From contig WGSQ01000057.1 in the NCBI GenBank assembly GCA_014871605.1, positions 1 through 10,409 on the forward strand: a stretch of DNA of 10,409 nt, in the 5' to 3' direction. Under the pieces are notes generated by a model. That model did not search any database. It saw only the letters and a list, made by a program, of their open reading frames with translations, and had not been told where the DNA came from. This document shows, one piece after another, positions 6,514 through 10,409 of this stretch; the stretch's first letter is position 1; each line of letters opens with the position of its first letter. The stretch is from Collinsella sp. (lineage in GTDB: Bacteria; Actinomycetota; Coriobacteriia; Coriobacteriales; Coriobacteriaceae). Made by a program: the position numbers and the translations under genes.

Positions 6514-6670
6514 CCACAGAAAGAGCCCATCTACTACGTTTAGGCCGCAGGGGTCAACCATAGCCGGCTTTTCGAAAATCGGCAAGCTTTCTACCTGCGG
6601 TTTTGTTTTTGCAAATTCCGGGATGGTCGAAGGTGGTCGGTTGAACGTAGTAGATGGTCGCATTTCGTGG
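6514..6670. repeat. Long near-palindrome of about 160 nt
   Basis: CCATCTACTACGTT (6527-6540) is perfectly repeated inverted at 6644-6657. Pairing extends outward to 6514/6670 with small gaps, and inward to matching CCGG blocks (6564-6567 and 6618-6621), all about the same centre near 6592. A smaller stem, CCGCAGG (6545-6551) with CCTGCGG (6594-6600), followed by TTTTGTTTTT, gives a terminator-like structure on the plus strand. Because the palindrome keeps frame, both strands read similar peptides containing PSTTF and LNVVDG. It has no ribosome binding sites of note. I read it as a repeat element or structured RNA, not a gene. Confidence 0.7.
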
Positions 6671-6718
6671 CAAACGGTCCGACCCAAGGCACAAGGCGGC
6701 CAACCTCGAATGGCCATT

Positions 6719-6797
6719 CTCGAAGTTGCGGTGGAATACGGACTGAATTGGCACCTTAAAGGCAAAAACACTCCGTATTTCACCGCAACTTATCGAG
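6719..6797. repeat. Hairpin just past the tadA-glycerate kinase stop
   Basis: AAGTTGCGGTGGAATACGGA (6723-6742) and 6772-6791 pair with one mismatch, and CTCGA / TCGAG extend the stem after a 1-2 base bulge. The 29-base loop includes CCTTAAAGG. On the minus strand it starts about 11 bases after the stop codon of the fusion gene, so it could end or protect that mRNA, but no U-run follows. Confidence 0.65.
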
Positions 6798-6807
6798 GGG
6801 ATGGGTT

Positions 6808-8589
6808 TTAGAGGCGAGCGAGGTCGTAGGCTTGGGCGGCTGACTCACCGGCGAAGATGAGGTTGGTTGTGGCTTCCTGAGGATTGAGCGCCTGGTCGAG
6901 AGGCATGGGCTTGCGGCAGATCGGCAGTACCAAGTCGATACCTTGCTCATATACCGCGTTCAGGTTGTCAGCACGGCCGCCCACGACGGCGACCACCGGC
7001 TTGCCATATCGCCTGGCGCGGCGAGCCACACCCACCGGCGCCTTACCGGCGGCGGACTGCTCGTCCATATTGCCCTCGCCTGTTATGACCAGGTCGACAT
7101 CGCGCACGCGCTCGTCAAACCCCACGAGATCGAGCACCGTCTCTACACCCGAGCGCAGCTCCGCACCGAGCGCCAGCAACGCGGCTCCCAAGCCACCGGC
7201 AGCGCCCGCGCCGGGCACGCCGAGCACCGAGCCAAATGTCCGTGCGCCCTCGGGTGTGCGCAACAACCCCTGGGCTCGCGCCTCGAAAATTGCCGCATCG
7301 AGCAGGCGACCGTAGCCGACCATCCAGCCGTCGTATCTGCGCAGCGCCTCGACATCATCCGCCGGCAGGCCCTTCTGCCCGCCAAACACCGCCAGTGCGC
7401 CTCGACGCCCCACGAGCGGATTCTCGACATCGGAAAGCACAACGATACGAGCATCATCCAAAGCCTGCAGCGCTGGCGCCAAATCAACGCTCGCCACCTG
7501 CTCAAGGCCGGCAAGACCGGGGGCGACATCGCATCCCTGATCATCGACCACACGCGCGCCCAGCGCCTGCAGCATGCCGGCGCCACCGTCGTTGGTGGCA
7601 CTGCCGCCCAAGCCAATATAGATAGTCTTTACCCCGACACGAACTGCACGGAGCATCAGCTCGCCCACGCCATAGGTTGTAGCAGCCAGCGCCGCCGATT
7701 CCGTGCAAGGTGAGTACCCGATGCCTGCTGCTTCGGCCATCTCAATAACAACCGACTCGTGCTCGCCGTCCACTAACATCCGGGCAGGCACACCATCGCC
7801 AAAGGGTCCCGCAACCTCGCAGGTCACAATCTCACCGCCGCACGCGGCAACGGCATCGAGCGTCCCCTCGCCGCCATCCGCCAGCGGCAATGCGGCCACC
7901 TGGGCATCGGACCACACACGGCGCATGCCCTCGGCAACCGCCGCCTCCGCCTGCGCGCTCGAAATGCTGCCCTTAAAGGAGTCAATCGCCAACAGCACAC
8001 GGCGGGGCCGGCGGCACGCAGGACCAAAGTCAAACGCCGTGCCAGCATCTTCACCGGCACCTGCAAGCGCTGCGGCGTGAGCGGTGTGCGCGTCAAGATC
8101 GGCCCCACAACCGCAACCAGCGCCGCCCGCTCCGCGCAGACCGCCAAAATAGCTACTCAGCAGCTCGCGGCATTCATCCGCCAGGACCCCAGCCGTCACG
8201 TTAAAGCGATGATTCAGGCGCGAGTCGGCATTGAGGTCATACAGGGATCCCAGCGCGCCCGCCTTGGCGTCACGCGCGCCATACACGCAGCGCCCCACGC
8301 GCGCGTTAACCATAAGCCCCGCACACATGCAGCATGGCTCGAGCGTCACGTAGACCGTGCAATCGGAAAGGCGCCAGCGACCGAGCGACCGAGCGGCAGC
8401 GCACAGGGCCGCAAATTCTGCGTGCGCCGAAGGATCCTGATCGAGCTCGCGTCGATTATGCGCCCTCGCGACAATCTCGCCGTCGCGCACCACTACGGCT
8501 CCGATGGGCACCTCGCCCACCGCCGCGGCGGCGCGCGCCTCGGCCAGCGCCTCGCGCATGAACTTCTCGTCGATTTCGGTGATCGTCAT
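6808..8589 (-). CDS. TadA tRNA adenosine deaminase fused to glycerate kinase
   Basis: One 593-residue frame holds two complete enzymes. Residues 1-150 are TadA, which converts A34 to inosine in tRNA-Arg(ACG). They show GEVPIGAVVV (25-34), Asn45, the HAE motif (zinc ligand His56, catalytic Glu58) and PCCMC (85-89, zinc ligands Cys86 and Cys89). Residues about 150-194 are a Gly/Ala-rich linker with several Cys and His. Residues 195-593 are a GlxK/GarK-type glycerate kinase, which makes 2-phosphoglycerate from glycerate and ATP. Its motifs are AIDSFKGSISS (201-211), PLADGGEGTLDAV (235-247), GLGGSATNDGGAGML (326-340), SDVENPL (386-392) and ITGEGNMDEQSA (502-513). Both halves keep their key residues. 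ATG 8589 has GGAAGG 6 bases upstream; an earlier GTG at 8640 lacks one. No Met or clear internal ribosome site precedes the kinase part. It is divergent from tRNA-Ser. Confidence 0.93.
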   Translation of the reverse strand: MTITEIDEKFMREALAEARAAAAVGEVPIGAVVVRDGEIVARAHNRRELDQDPSAHAEFAALCAAARSLGRWRLSDCTVYVTLEPCCMCAGLMVNARVGRCVYGARDAKAGALGSLYDLNADSRLNHRFNVTAGVLADECRELLSSYFGGLRGAGGAGCGCGADLDAHTAHAAALAGAGEDAGTAFDFGPACRRPRRVLLAIDSFKGSISSAQAEAAVAEGMRRVWSDAQVAALPLADGGEGTLDAVAACGGEIVTCEVAGPFGDGVPARMLVDGEHESVVIEMAEAAGIGYSPCTESAALAATTYGVGELMLRAVRVGVKTIYIGLGGSATNDGGAGMLQALGARVVDDQGCDVAPGLAGLEQVASVDLAPALQALDDARIVVLSDVENPLVGRRGALAVFGGQKGLPADDVEALRRYDGWMVGYGRLLDAAIFEARAQGLLRTPEGARTFGSVLGVPGAGAAGGLGAALLALGAELRSGVETVLDLVGFDERVRDVDLVITGEGNMDEQSAAGKAPVGVARRARRYGKPVVAVVGGRADNLNAVYEQGIDLVLPICRKPMPLDQALNPQEATTNLIFAGESAAQAYDLARL

Positions 8590-8621
8590 CGTTCGCCTTC
8601 CCTGTTGCAAATTCAAAACGA

Positions 8622-8630
8622 TGCTATCAT
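8622..8630 (+). promoter_or_regulatory. Extended -10 promoter of tRNA-Ser
   Basis: TGCTATCAT is an extended -10 element (TATCAT at 8625-8630) ending 10 bases before the first base of the tRNA. No convincing -35 box is seen at 17 bases; TTGCAA lies at only 14. The element lies in the 51-bp gap between the divergent fusion gene and the tRNA. Confidence 0.45.
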
Positions 8631-8640
8631 TACGACTCAC

Positions 8641-8730
8641 GGAGAGATGGCAGAGCGGTTGAATGCGGCGGTCTTGAAAACCGTTGAGCGCGAGAGCGTT
8701 CCGGGGGTTCGAATCCCCCTCTCTCCGCCA
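8641..8730 (+). tRNA. tRNA-Ser (anticodon UGA)
   Basis: This is a 90-nt class II tRNA with encoded CCA. The acceptor stem is GGAGAGA / TCTCTCC with discriminator G8727. The anticodon stem GCGGT / ACCGT encloses loop CTTGAAA, with anticodon TGA at 8675-8677, which reads UCA and related serine codons. The long variable arm (GAGCGC...GCGTTC) is typical of tRNA-Ser. The T arm contains GGTTCGAATCC. It ends 3 bp from the stop codon of the convergent TetR-type gene, so no separate terminator fits between them. Confidence 0.97.
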
Positions 8731-8733
8731 CTT

Positions 8734-9330
8734 CTAGTGATGCACCGGCGTCATGGTCCGCTCAAACAGTGCATCGACCACGTCGGCTATCTCAGGTCGA
8801 CGCTCAAGATCGTGGCCCGATTCCCACCATATCGTGAAAAGTCGAATAATACCGCCGGCGACAAACTCAGACGTCGTCTCGAGTGACACGGGAGCCAGGG
8901 CATCCTCGGCAAGCACGTTCATCACACGCTCGCGGATGGAACGGGCAATGCGGTCGCAAATAACGTTGGTCAACATGCCCGACATGCTGCTTGCCAAAAT
9001 GTTATCCATGAGCTGCTCGTGCGCCAGAATCAAATCCATGGCATCGTCCAAAATCGCGTGCCGAAGCGCGCGCACGTCCTCGGCAGACACTGCGCCGGCC
9101 TCATCGGGCTGTTTTTGCGGCAAGCCCGACATGAGCTCATCGATATAAAAGGCAAAGTAATCGTTCTTGTCGCGAAAGTGCTTGTAGAACGTCGTGCGGC
9201 GAATCATGGCCCGGTCGCACAGCATGGCGACCGTCAGGTCCTCAAACCGATGCTCCTCGAGAAGCTCGGTAAAGGCATCGAACAGGGCGCGGTAGGTTTT
9301 CTTGATGCGAAGGTCCACTGGTATCGCCAT
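8734..9330 (-). CDS. TetR/AcrR-family transcriptional regulator
   Basis: The 198-residue product has the usual TetR length and layout. The N-terminal three-helix DNA-binding domain covers about 8-60, with the helix-turn-helix at about 31-59: DLTVAMLCDRAMIRRTTFYK followed by HFRDKNDYF. The remainder (about 65-198) is an all-helical ligand-binding and dimer domain without recognisable signature. It resembles the TetR group with a short C-terminal domain (TetR_C_8-like), but this is from memory. The start is chosen at ATG 9330, which begins the normal N-terminal helix. GAGG touches that ATG directly, so the ribosome site is poorly spaced, and GTG 9318 (residue 5) is an alternative. The open frame upstream of 9330 is read as noncoding. 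It is divergent from lemA, so it may control lemA, itself, or a distant gene. Effector unknown. Confidence 0.87.
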   Translation of the reverse strand: MAIPVDLRIKKTYRALFDAFTELLEEHRFEDLTVAMLCDRAMIRRTTFYKHFRDKNDYFAFYIDELMSGLPQKQPDEAGAVSAEDVRALRHAILDDAMDLILAHEQLMDNILASSMSGMLTNVICDRIARSIRERVMNVLAEDALAPVSLETTSEFVAGGIIRLFTIWWESGHDLERRPEIADVVDALFERTMTPVHH

Positions 9331-9460
9331 CCTCAGGACAAAGACAACACTCGTCAATCTGTCGCATATCTTACACCTGTACCTCGCGCGCTTTGCCCCG
9401 GTGCCAACCCCGCCGAAAACACAACGCTTACCGGAAAGTTCGGCACGGTAAAACGTTGCG

Positions 9461-9482
9461 GGTATACTAGTAGCGTTATACC
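9461..9482. promoter_or_regulatory. lemA -10 box inside an inverted repeat
   Basis: TATACT (9463-9468) is a good -10 box about 60 bases before the lemA start. It lies within the inverted repeat GGTATA (9461-9466) / TATACC (9477-9482), spaced 10 bases. This is a plausible operator for the divergent TetR-type regulator. The -35 region is weak (TTCGGC at 18 bases). The rest of 9331-9529 shows a possible minus-strand TAAGAT box near 9368 and little else. Confidence 0.4.
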
Positions 9483-9529
9483 AACGGCAGCTGGCGCATG
9501 CCGCCGCGGCCATTCGAAACGGAGACATC

Positions 9530-10081
9530 ATGATTACCGTCATCATCGGCATCGTTGTTGTCATTGTGATTGTCTGCGCCATCGCCGGCATCTACAACAA
9601 CATGGTCACCAAGCGTAACCGCATCGATAACGCCTGGCAGAACATCGATACGCAGCTGCAGCGCCGTAACGACCTGATCCCCAACCTGGTCGAAACCGTC
9701 AAGGGCTACGCCAAGCACGAGCAGGAGACGCTCTCCGCCGTGATCAGCGCGCGTAACACCGCCGTCAAGGCCACCACGCCCGAGGCCAAGATGGAAGCCG
9801 ACAACGTGCTGACCGGCGCACTGCGCCAGCTCTTCGCTGTGGCCGAGGCCTATCCCGATCTTAAGGCAAACACCAACTTTACGCAGCTGCAGGCATCGCT
9901 CGAGGACACCGAGAACAAGATTAGCTATGCACGCCAGAGCTACAACGACTGCGTGCTCAGCTACAACAACGCCATTCAGACGTTCCCGGCTGTCATCTTT
10001 GCTGGCATCTTCCAGTTTAAGGAGCGCCAGGGCTTCGAGGCCGCTGAAGCAGCCCGCCAGGCCCCGACCGTCAAGTTCTAG
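9530..10081 (+). CDS. lemA: LemA family membrane-anchored protein
   Basis: The 183-residue product matches LemA proteins in length and order. One N-terminal hydrophobic helix (about 2-22) is followed by a long alpha-helical soluble domain. That domain has the family motifs RIDNAWQNIDTQLQRRNDLI (31-50), PNLVETVKGYAKHE (51-64) and NKISYARQSYND (133-144), and the C-terminal block FPAVIFAGIFQFKERQGFEA. The orientation is usually N-terminus out, body in the cytoplasm. The exact role of LemA is not settled. In other bacteria it often neighbours HtpX-like proteases or TPM-domain proteins, but no such partner is within the window, and a terminator follows directly, so here it appears monocistronic. 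The ATG at 9530 has GGAG about 6 bases upstream. Confidence 0.94.
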   Translation: MITVIIGIVVVIVIVCAIAGIYNNMVTKRNRIDNAWQNIDTQLQRRNDLIPNLVETVKGYAKHEQETLSAVISARNTAVKATTPEAKMEADNVLTGALRQLFAVAEAYPDLKANTNFTQLQASLEDTENKISYARQSYNDCVLSYNNAIQTFPAVIFAGIFQFKERQGFEAAEAARQAPTVKF

Positions 10082-10117
10082 TAGTTTGACAGCGCATCCT
10101 TAATCGGCCAAATGCAT

Positions 10118-10163
10118 AAACCGCCCCGTCGAATGCACACTTCGACGGGGCGGTTTCCTTTTT
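10118..10163 (+). terminator. lemA intrinsic terminator
   Basis: A perfect 16-bp stem, AAACCGCCCCGTCGAA / TTCGACGGGGCGGTTT, has a 7-base loop (TGCACAC) and is followed by CCTTTTT. It starts 37 bases after the lemA stop codon. The flanking A-run also allows some action on the minus strand. Confidence 0.93.
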
Positions 10164-10195
10164 CGCGAAGGTCCCCCTCTAAGCGTCGTGCATTT

Positions 10196-10408
10196 TTAGG
10201 AGTATTCAACATAACCAAGGGCTTCGGGCGCCACGACAAATGCCAAAGACCGCGAATATCCCTGCAAATCAAACGCTGTCAGCCCGTAACCCCACCCATC
10301 ATTCGTAGAAAACATCGAGAACTCCCGATTTTTTGCCCGAAGCCGGTATGCAGGGGTAGCGCGCAGAGATGTGGTGTAAGAGGCGGGGCATGCCCCGCCC
10401 CCGCCCTT
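10196..10408 (-). other. Open reading frame running off the right edge, of unknown status
   Basis: On the minus strand a frame is open from the window edge to a TAA at 10196-10198, giving 70 residues with no start in view. The last 50 residues read like protein: YRLRAKNREFSMFSTNDGWG, then YGLTAFDLQG, SLAFVVAPEAL and ending GYVEYS. An internal ATG would give about 39 residues. The first third is coded by a GC-rich palindrome and looks like a chance reading. GGCTTCGGGC (10220-10229) and its complement (10335-10344) bracket most of it, so it could be a structured repeat that happens to be open. I do not recognise a family, and the part outside the window decides. Confidence 0.35.
10382..10399. 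repeat. Perfect GC-rich 18-bp palindrome
   Basis: GGCGGGGCATGCCCCGCC reads the same on both strands, centred at 10390/10391, followed by a C/T-rich end (CCCGCCCTTT). With no loop it is a poor terminator on its own, but the trailing TTT at the window edge leaves that open. Confidence 0.5.
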
Positions 10409-10409
10409 T

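Noticed and set aside
5835..6807. CRISPR array or riboswitch in the repeat-rich noncoding stretch
   Set aside because: There are no regularly spaced identical repeats with unique spacers, and no known riboswitch core was recognised. The structures are inverted repeats plus the SRP RNA.
6433..6811. Open frames on both strands of about 105-116 codons
   Set aside because: They overlap each other over the near-palindrome, lack good ribosome sites, and their shared motifs follow from the palindromic DNA. They are kept as a repeat finding, not as genes.
8077..8886. Plus-strand open frame of about 269 codons
   Set aside because: It runs opposite the TadA domain, straight through the tRNA-Ser gene and into the opposite strand of the TetR-type gene. 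It cannot be real.
9331..9591. N-terminal extension of the TetR-type gene by about 87 codons
   Set aside because: The extra part is Met/Thr/Ala-rich, crosses the lemA promoter and ribosome site, and has no place in a TetR protein. The normal first helix starts at residue 8 from ATG 9330.
10078..10272. Minus-strand open frame of about 64 codons
   Set aside because: It spans the full lemA terminator hairpin and ends at the lemA stop, and its composition is not protein-like.

Overview
The window looks like a chromosomal segment of a high-GC, Gram-positive gut actinobacterium of the class Coriobacteriia, most likely Collinsella. This is inferred from protein style, GC-rich codon use, a sortase-anchored surface protein with an LANTG motif, and a conserved tRNA-Ser / tadA / SRP RNA neighbourhood. 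No database search was possible, so the genus is an inference.

Left part (1-4760): a minus-strand group. A two-gene operon encodes a heterodimeric ABC exporter (4544-2664, then 2663-804, directly abutting). The two ATPase domains carry complementary substitutions that predict one degenerate and one catalytic ATP site. Downstream, with its own candidate promoter, is a small flavodoxin-like protein (676-125), followed by a hairpin terminator at the window edge.

Middle (4760-5834): one plus-strand gene for a secreted, alpha-helical, cell-wall-anchored protein (signal peptide, coiled coil, Pro/Thr-rich stalk, LANTG sorting signal), closed by a strong bidirectional terminator.

Structured noncoding stretch (5835-6807): almost 1 kb without a convincing protein gene. 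It holds the minus-strand small SRP RNA (about 6257-6359) and an unusual density of repeats: a diverged 51-bp direct repeat, a 77-nt inverted repeat, a nearly complete 100-nt hairpin, a short perfect hairpin beside the SRP RNA, an 84-nt imperfect hairpin, a near-palindrome of about 160 nt, and a 79-nt hairpin. The near-palindrome makes both strands encode similar short peptides. These look like mobile or dispersed repeats, or structured RNA, accumulated around the SRP RNA gene.

Right part (6808-10409): a minus-strand gene encodes an apparent fusion of the tRNA adenosine deaminase TadA with a glycerate kinase. It is divergent from a plus-strand tRNA-Ser(UGA). The order tRNA-Ser, tadA, SRP RNA resembles that of Bacillus subtilis. 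A minus-strand TetR-type regulator converges on the tRNA with only a 3-bp gap. Divergent from it is a plus-strand LemA membrane protein with a classic terminator. The last 210 bases hold an open minus-strand frame that runs off the window, crossed by a GC-rich perfect palindrome.

Functionally the genes are mostly independent: export, redox, surface display, translation (tRNA-Ser, wobble deamination), protein targeting (SRP RNA) and an envelope protein. No defence system, CRISPR array or complete insertion sequence is visible. The least explained region is 5835-6807.
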